Source: Enoplolaimus lenunculus
Lineage: Eukaryota > Nematoda > Enoplea > Enoplida > Thoracostomopsidae
Assembly: GCA_030248215.1 (NCBI GenBank)
Contig: JASANG010000373.1
Span: forward strand, 62,001-126,000
Direction: 5' to 3'
Length of the DNA stretch: 64,000 nt
Part shown: positions 11,001-20,300 of the stretch, one piece after another
How positions within the stretch are numbered: the stretch's first letter is position 1
Layout: the number at the start of each line of letters is the position of its first letter
Translations under genes and position numbers: made by a program
The notes under the pieces: generated by a model
The model's database searches: none
The model's input: the letters and a program-made list of their open reading frames with translations, nothing else
Told to the model about the DNA's origin: nothing

Positions 11001-13195
11001 TCATTGCATCAGATTCAGCACCAATTTCCAGTATTCCTAACAGGTCATATATGTCAACGATTTCCAATTCTCAATCTCCAAATAAGCCAACTTCGCTCGA
11101 TTGTGGCGCAGAAACGCCAATCCATGAAACGAGCGCGCTGTCAGATAGCTGTAGTAGCTCATCGCAACAACGTTGCTCGTTGAATATGTCGGCATCTGAA
11201 ATAGGCAACCGAAATTTGTCATCGGACGCTGGCAACCTTCATAGTTTCTCGGATCAGTGTGACCGTTTGTCTAGTGCTGACCATTTGCATAGTTCTGACC
11301 GTTTGACTAGCGATAATCAATGTTCAACTAGCAGTAACTTGTGTTTGGCGGAAACATCGGGTAACAATGGATATTCGGACAGCAATTGTGTTCGACAACA
11401 AATGAACAATTATTTTGCTCAAACACAAAATATTTATAATCGTGGTCATAATACGTCATCATTTAGTGTTGACGGATCAAAGTGGAACGATGCTAAACGG
11501 AATAGTGAGGGAAACACTGTCCCGTCTGTGAACGATCATACCGCAACGTCCGCAGCTCAAATGCCGTCATCAGTTGACTTATTTAACGATTGGAATGATT
11601 TTTTTAAAGATTTAAATCCAAACGCAGCTGTATCTGCCGAAGATTTACTAGCGCCGTCTTCGACAGGCAAAGATGATGGGGCAATGATAAATTTTGATCC
11701 ATCAAAAATGGATCTCAATGGGCAGCTAGAAGATTTGTGGAATCCACAGCATTCAGATTCCAACGGATCGCATCAACTGACGGCTGGGTCGAAATTGTCT
11801 GCGGTGCCGACAGCCAGTTCAGGTGATCAGAAAGCAGAATACGGTTTGCTCATGATAAATCCGACAACTGTTGTTTCTAAGAGTGTCGAAAATGGTGGAC
11901 GAAATGACACGACCGTGTGCGGTATAGGCGGCCGCATACCAACAGGTGAGCTAGTAGATTGTAGTTCATCTGGGCTTTCTTCTTTGAGCTCTTCCGATCG
12001 TCAAAATGCTTTTCATGTTGAAAGTGCAATGCCTAATTGTGGTTATAATAACGTTGCAATTGAGGCGCATAATGTTGGGAAGATCACATCTAATGCATAC
12101 GCTGTATCGAGCTCTGCGAGTGTACGCTGCCTGAACTCGCAGTCAACAACAGCGGCATCAACCTTTCCGGGTCGTGAATTTTTAATACCACCATCACAGT
12201 CAACACTAATCGGTTTACAAGGTGCATCTCTCGGGTTTGTTGCACCACCAGCGTTTAGTAGCGCTTCCGGCATCGATTCAAATGGCCCCTTGTCAAAATT
12301 ACAACACTGCACAGATGGAATAACACCGTACGCTTTAAGTCAGGAATCAATGCAGCGAGCACTACCGCTTTCGGATTATCCTAATGGTAGCCGAGAGTTT
12401 TCGAACAAAACATCTGGTGCTACAAATGGCAACGTTTTACCTTATAGCGCTCAGATTGGTTGCGCTCAGAGGTCCGCTAACGCAACACAATTTTCGTCCT
12501 TCGTTCAAAATTCAACTCGTGCACCTTTCCGTTACGCACCAATGACGGTAGAACCCAGTGCTCCTACTGGTGGTTACTCTTATGTGCCACAAAAGTTGCC
12601 GCGTTACGCATATCATGACAGCAATTCATCAGCAATAGTCGTGCCACAAAATTCTCAGGTGCCATGCACTACTACGCCGTACGGATTATATGGGTTTTCG
12701 AGACTGTCAAGCATAAATGGACAATCGAACCTTATATCGCAATTGCGTGGGCCGGCAGAGTTTGTTACGCCCAGATTTGTTTCCAACAGAGAATCTTCAC
12801 CGTTTGTTCCTAAACCAGCAACTGCGCAGTACAATCGTATGAGCTTAGGTGTGACGCCGCAAGTAGCTTCGGTCCCAAATGGATTTGATGAAGGGGTGGG
12901 GTTAATGCGGCCACCGCCACATACTCAAGAATATGTGTTCGCCCCGTCGTCTCATTGGAACCAGCATCCAGTTGCTCAATTTGTAAAATCACCAACAGGG
13001 GGTAGTGTAAATCCTGCCAACGGTATGTATCAACAAAGAATAGAATTCACGGCGGGACGAACTACAGGCCCAAGAGAGAATTTGCGGTTCCCGACTGGTC
13101 GCTATGTTCCAAACGTTGAGCTGTCGCTAGGACCAATTCAGCCTGCGATGGGATCACAGCACGTTCTGTCGGATACTAACAGTTCGAAAGTGTAA
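4784..13195 (+). CDS. Three-exon gene, 1022 aa, candidate Mastermind/LAG-3-like transcriptional co-activator
   Basis: Exons are 4784-5058, 5323-5710 and 10790-13195. The splice phases (2, then 0) join them into one open frame ending in TAA. The first donor is weak (AAAAAT/GTATAT); the second is TCG/GTGAGA. Residues about 34-112 form a charged predicted helix (ENERIIAANRERR, then TERRMQYLMTLPELQQRS, then EELLKIAESNRQKQK). A proline kink near residue 76 recalls the bent N-terminal helix by which Mastermind grips Notch and CSL. The remaining 900 residues are Ser/Asn/Thr-rich and look disordered. They contain a basic NDRKRKATED stretch near residue 250 and an acidic-aromatic patch near 480-540 (DLFNDWNDFFKDLNP, FDPSKMDLNGQLEDLWN) like an activation domain. 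The gene structure is well supported; the family name rests on architecture only and is inference. Another nuclear co-regulator is equally possible. Confidence 0.7.
5323..5710 (+). CDS. Exon 2 of the Mastermind-like candidate
   Basis: The acceptor is ATTTGGTTTCAG and the donor TCG/GTGAGA. Entered in phase 2, it continues the helix (AESNRQKQKAETDRRKPP) and then becomes a low-complexity linker (NVSEHFEDATCNQM onward). Only the frame dictated by exon 1 is open from the acceptor, which supports the junction. Confidence 0.7.
6041..6540 (+). repeat. Two dispersed direct copies of an about 160-bp repeat
   Basis: Copy 1 (about 6041-6200) and copy 2 (about 6352-6540) share GTTGACATAT, AAGAACCAGAATGGCA, ATTCGATTC, and AGTAAGGTTCGGAAACAACT in the same order. 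A more distant relative lies near 14870-15010. No coding potential or terminal structure is evident. Confidence 0.7.
7108..7275. repeat. GC-rich hairpin-type repeat in AT-rich surroundings
   Basis: Two GC-rich arms (CGGGCGCCGCCGCGCG near 7113 and TGCGCGGCGGCGTCCTGCG near 7231) flank an AT-rich centre. Both this element and the one at 20590-20725 end in a GCATAGCGCAACC or TATAGCGCAACC type tail. The base composition contrasts sharply with the rest of the window. Confidence 0.5.
7720..7902. mobile_element. Foldback MITE, about 180 bp
   Basis: The left end GCCTTAGTCACACGTGCAAG and the right end CTTGCGCGTGTAAATAGGGC are inverted partners. Inner inverted segments around TTGCAGCTGCAAG extend the pairing. 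No open frame or clear target duplication was found. Confidence 0.6.
9801..9974. mobile_element. Telomere-motif MITE, family A, copy 1
   Basis: Terminal inverted repeats are GGCCAATGTTACTTTAAGGG on the left and CCCTTTAAAGTAACTTGGGC on the right. The interior holds CCTAAGCCTAAGCCTAAGC, which is the nematode telomere unit on this strand. The same ends and order occur at 33577-33765 and, inverted, at 52473-52660. Confidence 0.75.
10083..10170. repeat. Degenerate telomere-like tract in both orientations
   Basis: TTAAGCTTAGGTTTAGG is followed closely by TTCCTAAGCCTGAGC, so TTAGGC-type units face each other and could fold. No flanking terminal repeat was seen, so this may be a decayed element core. 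Confidence 0.5.
10790..13195 (+). CDS. Exon 3 of the Mastermind-like candidate (801-residue low-complexity tail)
   Basis: The acceptor CTTTTTCAG is entered in phase 0, and the frame runs 2.4 kb to TAA at 13193-13195, by far the longest open frame on this strand. Features are a basic NDRKRKATED motif, a self-similar SSADHLHSSDRLTSDN region, the acidic-aromatic patch DLFNDWNDFFKDLNP, and long Ser/Asn/Gly/Gln-rich stretches without globular features. Codon use is balanced and unlike the AT-rich introns, as expected for selected coding DNA. Confidence 0.85.
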   Translation, partial: RTTTSYQSVYGEASAYGSTNSNRMVQNDRKRKATEDNVPYVPTTSSFSTVSQVSYNDFTSSARPMGCNPPVIASDSAPISSIPNRSYMSTISNSQSPNKPTSLDCGAETPIHETSALSDSCSSSSQQRCSLNMSASEIGNRNLSSDAGNLHSFSDQCDRLSSADHLHSSDRLTSDNQCSTSSNLCLAETSGNNGYSDSNCVRQQMNNYFAQTQNIYNRGHNTSSFSVDGSKWNDAKRNSEGNTVPSVNDHTATSAAQMPSSVDLFNDWNDFFKDLNPNAAVSAEDLLAPSSTGKDDGAMINFDPSKMDLNGQLEDLWNPQHSDSNGSHQLTAGSKLSAVPTASSGDQKAEYGLLMINPTTVVSKSVENGGRNDTTVCGIGGRIPTGELVDCSSSGLSSLSSSDRQNAFHVESAMPNCGYNNVAIEAHNVGKITSNAYAVSSSASVRCLNSQSTTAASTFPGREFLIPPSQSTLIGLQGASLGFVAPPAFSSASGIDSNGPLSKLQHCTDGITPYALSQESMQRALPLSDYPNGSREFSNKTSGATNGNVLPYSAQIGCAQRSANATQFSSFVQNSTRAPFRYAPMTVEPSAPTGGYSYVPQKLPRYAYHDSNSSAIVVPQNSQVPCTTTPYGLYGFSRLSSINGQSNLISQLRGPAEFVTPRFVSNRESSPFVPKPATAQYNRMSLGVTPQVASVPNGFDEGVGLMRPPPHTQEYVFAPSSHWNQHPVAQFVKSPTGGSVNPANGMYQQRIEFTAGRTTGPRENLRFPTGRYVPNVELSLGPIQPAMGSQHVLSDTNSSKV

Positions 13196-15381
13196 GAGTA
13201 TGAGTAAATGAGTTTGGAAGCAAAAGTAATACAAAGTATCGTACCCTACACCCAGTGTTCGACTGGAAGTTCCGGTTGCGGTTTCAGGATTAGAAAACGG
13301 AGTCGGGACTTTTAGTTTAGAGGCTTTTTGTAACTTCGTCCTGTCAAAGAGCTACTTGTACCTTCAACTTCTGGTGTTACTAGAGCTGGGCAAGGTAATG
13401 TATGTTTTTGTCAATGTTTATTTGATGTCAATAAGTCATAAAAAGTGGCATTCTTCATGAAAGGGGGCTTTAATGGAAGTTTTGTAAAAGTTCCGGTTCC
13501 GGATGAGCACGCAGGTTCCAGTTGCTGTGTCTCAAAATAACTACCGATGTGTATGTTATTCACAAAATCGCACAGTTTAGTGTTCGTGTGTTATCTAGCG
13601 TAAGCACGAATCATCGTGTTACGCATACAGTTTTTGTTACCTGGTAAGTATATGTCACAATTACTGAATGACATCTATAACCCACAATTCTGTGTTGTAA
13701 TTCGCTGCCACAAGTTTCAGCCTTCAGTTTAATTTGGAAAGCTACACATTAAGCGACTCGGCACATTTTTGCATTTGTTTTGTTCACATTTTGCGCCAAT
13801 TTTGATAGCTGCACTTGCAGGAGTTGGTCAGTTTGAAAACTTATCGCTAACTGGTAATAGATGCTATATGCGTTTGAGAATTTGGGCCATCGTTACGCGC
13901 GTCTGGCCGAATAGGTTATCGTGGCGATATTGTTATGGACTAATAGTGTTACGTGGTGTAAATTTATTGCACATATACATATTGAATAATTGCCGACCTT
14001 GTTTGATTTTTTAGCTAGATTTGTAATATGATTGTAACTGTAAGAGTACGCAGTGGTTTAGGTTTACGCAGGGTTCCAGGCAGTATTTGAAACATTCAAT
14101 TTAGGAAATGTTTAGGAGCGGTGGTTGTTGTGATGTTTAATGAAAATAAATGTGTGTATATATGTATACATATTAGATAAGTAAATATGCATCAGAATCT
14201 GCATATGATAATACGTACTTATAGCCTACATAATACCGCTTTAATACTCACGTCGGTAATCGCTCATGTATTGATAATACGTGAGTGATTAAGGCATTAG
14301 TTGTCTGGATCGGGGATATGCTACTGATTGAGTTATTTCGGTTGGCGTAGACTGGGGCAATTGGCTTCTTCAGTATGCACTTTAGTTTCAATAGTTGTTT
14401 TTGCGCTGCGCGAAACAACAATTGGTGTTTGGGACCTTGGTGCCCGTGTGGACAAAAACTTGTCTTGCCTATCGCAACACAGTTTATGCTGTTATTTATC
14501 TTGATGTATTTTTAGTTTGTACCAATTGTCTTTGTTTTAGTTCATTGCCTATGCGTGTAAAGCGTGTTTTTGTTAGTTGCAAGAAAACTAATACGAATGC
14601 GTGTCAGCCTTTGTGCGGAAAATTAAAACTGTGAAAATATTTGTTTCCGTTTCTTTTTTTAGGCTGTACGCAATTTTTTGGCTAAAATTATAGCTGATTT
14701 TAAAGAACACAGTTTAAGGTTGTATATAATTTCAAGTTTAAATAAATAGTTGAATTTATATACTGCCGTATTGATATTTCCAAACATAAGCAACCAGTAG
14801 TGTTGTGAATAGTTTATATTTATTTCAAAGGAGTTTTTTCAGTACAAGAAATAACCCGTCTTTTAGGATGGCAGCAAAAATTCACATTCGGCAAGAATTT
14901 ATTGTTCATATTCGGGTTCGTTCGTGAAAAAGCCGAATTCAACAATGTTTGGCATGATATGGATATATGTTTAATGATGATATGGTTAAATGTTTAAAAG
15001 CATTGGATTCGTATACGGCCAAATCGTGGATTCTGTGTAGTCATGCGGTTGTCTTTGGTATTTATATGGACAATACCGGATATAAGTAGATAAAAAATTG
15101 AAATCACAAATAGGTTGACATTACTCCATTCTAACTATTAATTGTTTTTTTATTATTATTTTTACGCAATTGACAGCTACTGGTGTGTATTATGGGAAGG
15201 AACGGTTAACTGGTCTCGACTTCTGTAGCGTTGTTATTATTGTAAATTTGATATAAACACTTTATTTCAATATACGAAAACTTATATTTTTTATATGTGC
15301 TATTGTACTACTGAAATTCGTTAATCATCGAAAGTGTTGGCTAAATCTTATTTAAACATGGAAGTTGACATGCGTACGGAC

Positions 15382-15750
15382 CAGGTATCGACCGGATATC
15401 CCGTTCCGTTTAATATCCGGCAAAAACCAAACCCGGTATCGTTTATAAACCTGCCGGATATCGGGTATTTGCAGTTATGGTCTCCAATATAATAAAACTG
15501 CTTTTTCCGTGATGAAATACTACACATTTTGCTGTGACGGCATTTTTGGCCAAGTCAAGAAGCTGAAGTTTTTCACAATAAAATGAAATTAAAAATGCAG
15601 GCTATGAATGTATATACTTTCAAATCAGTAAACGCACTGTTTTCCGCTACTCTAATAATGCAAGCAACAAAACAGCACACAAATGTAGATGCTATATCCG
15701 GTTAATATCCGGCTCCGGCTAAAAAATATACTATCCGGTTTCGGTATCTG
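15382..15750. mobile_element. hAT-like MITE relative
   Basis: The left end CAGGTATCGACCGGATATCC and the right end GGTTTCGGTATCTG are imperfect inverted partners. The interior holds the same CCGGATATTAACCGG-type tracts as 1989-2417. The 8-bp flanks do not match, so the boundaries or age are uncertain. Confidence 0.5.
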
Positions 15751-16219
15751 GTAAAGTTGAGATGTGGTTTACCGTTGGTATACGAACATAGATTTGTTTG
15801 CTGTAGGATGCTAAAATGACATTGGATACTACTAAGTCATCGTATATTTATATCTGCTGCGTTCATACTAAAATTTTTCCGCATTTATGTTTTACCTTTC
15901 AGTAATTTTATATTTTACTTCTTTTCATTCATTTGTCAGATTGTGTTTCATTTGCCTTGAAAATGTTTTCAGTTCACCAGAGTATATGCAAGTTCGTAGT
16001 CTTGAGAGACATTGCAAATAATTGTCTTCCATTTAATATTTACGTATTTGTTTCTCCTTTTATTTTTTATGCTTGAGGCTTTGTGCATGAAAATCGAAAC
16101 TATGTGTATGTTTACTGCGTATACTGTGAATTTGTGTTGTTTGGCAATTGAATTGTTGAATTTATATAAATGAAAACATTGAATCAAGGGTTTTAAATTT
16201 GGAACCGTTTAACGTATTA

Positions 16220-16284
16220 CGCAGAGCTTTTCTTAAATCCAAATCCTCGTACGTTGGAAGAATTGATCAAACGTTACAGTGAGG
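16220..16284 (+). CDS. Possible orphan exon of an unidentified gene
   Basis: One frame between the acceptor-like TATTACGCAG and a strong donor GAG/GTGAGT reads LFLNPNPRTLEELIKRYSE, which looks protein-like, while the other two frames stop. No partner exon with matching phase was found downstream: the next candidate, at 16441-16533, lies inside a MITE copy. It may be a remnant, an exon of an unrecognised gene, or chance. I do not assign a family. Confidence 0.25.
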
Positions 16285-17022
16285 TGAGTTTATTGCAAAA
16301 CTGAACGTTTAGGCATTAGTATTACCAAAATTGCATGATATAATAGTATGCAACTGGATATATTCTGTGTAGAAAAGAATGTACTCAGCGCACGTTGCAT
16401 TTTTGGCCTACCACCTTGTTTAGAGGGGGTTAAAATTTTCAGTGAACAGTGTATTAAGTACGTTGCAATCCCGGGTCTTCATACATACTTCGTTTGTATT
16501 GATAGACGAAGAAGCAGTAAGAAGGTGGTTGGGTAAAACCACAACGCAGACTTTGTACCATGCACAGCCCGGACAGTTGTGCACTCTTGTTAAACATGCA
16601 CTCTTGATATCACGTACATGCCTCTATATTTAGATATCTTGCAATAAACTAATTACACTAATGTGTAACTAATTGGGCTAGTTTCCAAACGTTATATATG
16701 CTAGACCGAACAATTTAGCTTATATATTTTTAGCAGACGATATGGTGTGTTGAAGATTGTTCCATTATATGTGCATACTTCGTTTTTTTCTGTGCAAATT
16801 CATTGTTTTGATGTTCAATAGTCCTGGCGCTTCTGATTTGTAAATAAATGAGTTGTATTGTTTTTGCTGTACACAGAAGACATTTTTAGCAAGTATGGGA
16901 ATGACGTTTGTATCGAATAAGTCGTAAAATGAGCTAACCAAATTTTTAAACTCATTGAGTTAATGCAAGCGAAATCAAAATAGTTTCTGGACAATTTTAA
17001 AAATTGCGTTCTATAATGGCCA

Positions 17023-17202
17023 GGGCCCATGTATAGAACAGGGCCGGATCGTTTTCCGGAGGGGCCACGGTAGAGTCAGTTTAAGCTTTAGACTAATTTT
17101 TTTGCTTAGGCTAAGGCTTACGAATAGGCTCATCTATACGCTTAGGCTTAGGAATATGCTTATACTACTGTTCCTTCCCTGTTCTATATATACATGGGCC
17201 AT
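17023..17202. mobile_element. Telomere-motif MITE, family B, copy 1
   Basis: The left end GGGCCCATGTATAGAACAGG and the right end CCTGTTCTATATATACATGG are inverted partners. The interior carries GCTTAGGCTAAGGCTTACG and GCTTAGGCTTAGG tracts (TTAGGC orientation). It sits about 70 bp downstream of the scramblase stop and may therefore lie in its 3' UTR. Confidence 0.7.
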
Positions 17203-17273
17203 GGCCAGGGTAAGAAATGTACATCGATTATTGTTACAAACCCATTTCATTCGTTAAATCATTTAAATAGGTA

Positions 17274-17306
17274 CTAGTTTCTTTCTCTTTCGAAGTACAT
17301 AAAATC
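17274..17306 (-). CDS. Scramblase terminal exon (33 nt of coding sequence)
   Basis: After the acceptor TTAATTTTTAG the exon reads DFMYFERERN and stop. This completes the anchor motif FLI/DFMYFE that relatives share. It is so short that it would be missed by length-based gene finding; phase 0 on both sides and the exact family motif make it convincing. Confidence 0.9.
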   Translation of the reverse strand, partial: DFMYFERERN

Positions 17307-20300
17307 CTAAAAATTAATAAATTTTGAGATTAGTTCATGCCTATACAAATATATATCTGATTCGAGAGTAAAAGTGATGGCAATTGTGGATCTAGGTATC
17401 TGGTTGTGAGTTTGAAGCAATTTTAATTAAAAGTACTAATAACAGCAACAATTTTTTAAATATTAAAGAGGCTTAAAGATTGATTTTCGGCAGAATGCTA
17501 TGGATTTAAAATTAATGAATCCAACAGCGTTTTATTCCTTTCCTTCCAGCTCCGGCCAAAATTGTTGACCTCCGGTTTTTCAACTCTGGCTGTAACTCTA
17601 CTATTCGTCAACAATTCAGGTTAACAGGAAAAAATGGCTCATGTATAGAACAGTGCCGGAACAGAAGTAGCATATTCCTAAGCCAAGGCGTATGGATGAG
17701 CCTATTTCTAAGCCAAAAGCGTAAGCAAAAAACTAAGTCTAAAGCTAAAACTGACTTTATTACAGCCCCTCCGGAAAACGATCCGACCCTGTTGTATGTG
17801 CAAAAGCTGAAGTGACTTTATAGTTCAAGTTTTCTCAAATCTAGGTAGGTGCACTTTCCAAATCAGATCCCTGATGGATGAAAAACATTTCTTATATTCT
17901 AAAAATCAAAATATTTTGTGTATATGTTGCGTGCCAATAAAAGGCACGACCGACGACTAAGCAAGTAAACTTACTTTTTGAGCAATTCACTTTATCGCGT
18001 GAGAACTTGCATTTATATAGTTTTATCACTTTGTAACCGACAAAATCATACAGAAGCTATCTGGGAGCAACCGGAGCGGAATGTCAACAAACTTTGCCGC
18101 AGTAACAAAAATGATAGTTAAAATGTGCCGTTTTGAATATATTTGAAACAAAATGTGAAATTTTGTAATTTTAATAGCAAAAATCGACAGTCTTAGAATA
18201 TTTTTTATCAAAAACATATCGCTTTAAGGGCAAAAAAGGTTCTTTTGTATTGTAAGTGAAACCATACAAATAGAGTATAATTAACCCTTTCTCAAATGAA
18301 TACATGCAATTTGACATGAGATGTAATTTCAAGGTGAGATTCGAACCCCAGTCTCACGGGTAGGAGGCGTTTACGATAACCACTGAGTATAGGAGCTTGA
18401 CGCTCGAGCCCGAGGCGGCTCTCACGTCTTGTGTAGATTTAAGACTGCGCATATATGTTATAAATGTTAAACACTGTTCACAGTGTGTGTATTGCATGTA
18501 TATACATTATTGTATTTAGTTGCTCATAGTATACTCTATGAGCGAAAGGGTTAAAAACGTAAGCACAAATCGTGCACGTACTATTAGAAAAGTCGCACCG
18601 AGAAGTGTTGCTTTTGTAGCGACACTGGCGTTGCTAGGAAAGTGTACAGAAAACGAATCAGCATCAGTGAACGTTTCTTTTGCACAGCCAGTCCATTTTT
18701 TACAAATTCGTCCAACCTCGTCACCATTTTGAGACGAGAATATCTGAATACGAAAAGCAACACAACAGAACATTATCATCGTCAAAACCAGTGTTGCGCA
18801 CCGGAAAAAACCAACGGCAAAAGCGGTTTTTCCCGTTTTTTGAGGGGTGGAAAATGAAAAAACTTTATCTCTAATGTATTACTCGCAAAACAGCAACAGA
18901 ACATTGCGGAAACAATAAGAAATTGCTTTTTATCGCGCTCCCGTCACCAGCAAGGCTGATTTACTGCGGAGGAATCCGTGCGGCGAATTCAGGAAACTTA
19001 TGAAGGGAACCGCATGAGATATAGTGGAAGCACTCGCGTCGAAGCGGTAGTTGCATCCGTACAACACTACTGTATGCTTCTTTTAATCTTAAAGTGATTG
19101 CTATATCTATTTGATATTCTTTTGTTTATCTTTGATGCAACATTTTGCAGATATAAGCAACGTTTTAGTTCGGAACTTAACTTCAATAAATTGAATTTTC
19201 ACAAATCAATAAAAGTACAAATCCTATTTGCAGATGCTTTGCCTTAATCCACACCGCATGTTTTGGCCACTATCATCTTGTGATATCAAATGATGATACT
19301 TGATAAAATAGCAACTTGATTGTCCTACGAAAGTTTTTGCGCTAGCGGAAGCACTAGTACATGATTTTCAATTTTCCGTTCCGTATTTTTCGGAAAAATA
19401 ACGTTTTTTTCTGGTCCATTCAATTTTTCCGGAAAAACAAATTCTGGTCAAAACTTGTGATATCGGAGTTACACGACGGTTTGTGTTTGGCTGTAAACCA
19501 GGAAATTGTATTTTCGTCAAATTTGGCTGTTTGTTTCTGTTATTCAATCGCCGGCCCGTGTAAAAGATCAGATGCGGAACGTTTTGCTTTTGCGGCGCAA
19601 TTCATAGTTTTATGCTGGAAGTTTCCCAGTCTCATTGTCTTGTAGTGTATATGCAGGGCTCCTAACTAAAATGGACCAATTTAAAGGCGTCAACCTGCAC
19701 CCAGTTGTATCAACAGCACTTCTGCAGGTCAATTAATGACAATTACTACGCGTTGAGTAGACCGAGTTGGTTAATCAAGCGCTCAGTCATGACTCTTAAC
19801 AATTGATTCCAATCACACGCTGGTGTTAACAAATTAATACTTCTCATATGCTGTTTCACTAATAGTGCACAATGGATTTTTTGACGTCATATATATTACG
19901 TCATGACATACTATTAGCAACGCCGATGACTATATATGTCGTCATTATACAGTCAGCGTGTTAATATTTTTACTGGAAAGGCAACATTCCGACAAGATGT
20001 TAACAAATTAATGCTTCTCATATGCTGTTTCACTATATTTTATAAGTGCACAATGGATTTTTTGATGTCATATATATTACGTCATGGCATACCATTGGAA
20101 ACGCCGATGACGATATATGTCGTCATTATACAGTCAGCGTATTAATATTCTTACTGGAAACGCAACATTTCGACAAGAATCTGTGCACGGACAGGAACAT
20201 GTACACGTCGGTCCAGTGATATTGAACTGTTCTGTTCCATTTGCATCGAAAACGTTATATTTTGGTATACAGAATTGCCAATTTTGGCATACTTCTCCTT

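Larger units (their letters stand above)
13196..17273. other. Convergent intergenic region
   Basis: It lies between the stop of the plus-strand gene and the stop of the scramblase gene. It contains hAT-like remnants (about 13253-13530 and 15382-15750), a distant copy of the 6.0-6.5 kb direct repeat (about 14870-15010), one plausible but unassigned exon (16220-16284), a relative of the 60.3-kb MITE (about 16390-16615) and a telomere-motif MITE (17023-17202). The stretch 13600-14800 is AT-rich, with nothing I can name. Confidence 0.55.
17307..18581 (-). other. Scramblase intron 6
   Basis: It holds a telomere-motif MITE (17635-17802) and a TTAA-flanked tRNA-like element (18281-18554). The latter ends 27 nt from the 5' splice site ATA/GTACGT. 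The stretch 17880-18280 is AT-rich, with nothing I can name. Confidence 0.7.

Noticed and set aside
10683-11183. Frame of 166 aa overlapping exon 3 of the plus-strand gene in another frame
   Set aside because: The phase from exon 2 selects the long frame; this one is a shadow with intron sequence at its start.
16441-16533. Second orphan exon (NSVLSTLQSRVFIHTSFVLI)
   Set aside because: It lies in a MITE relative and its entry phase does not fit the upstream candidate exon.
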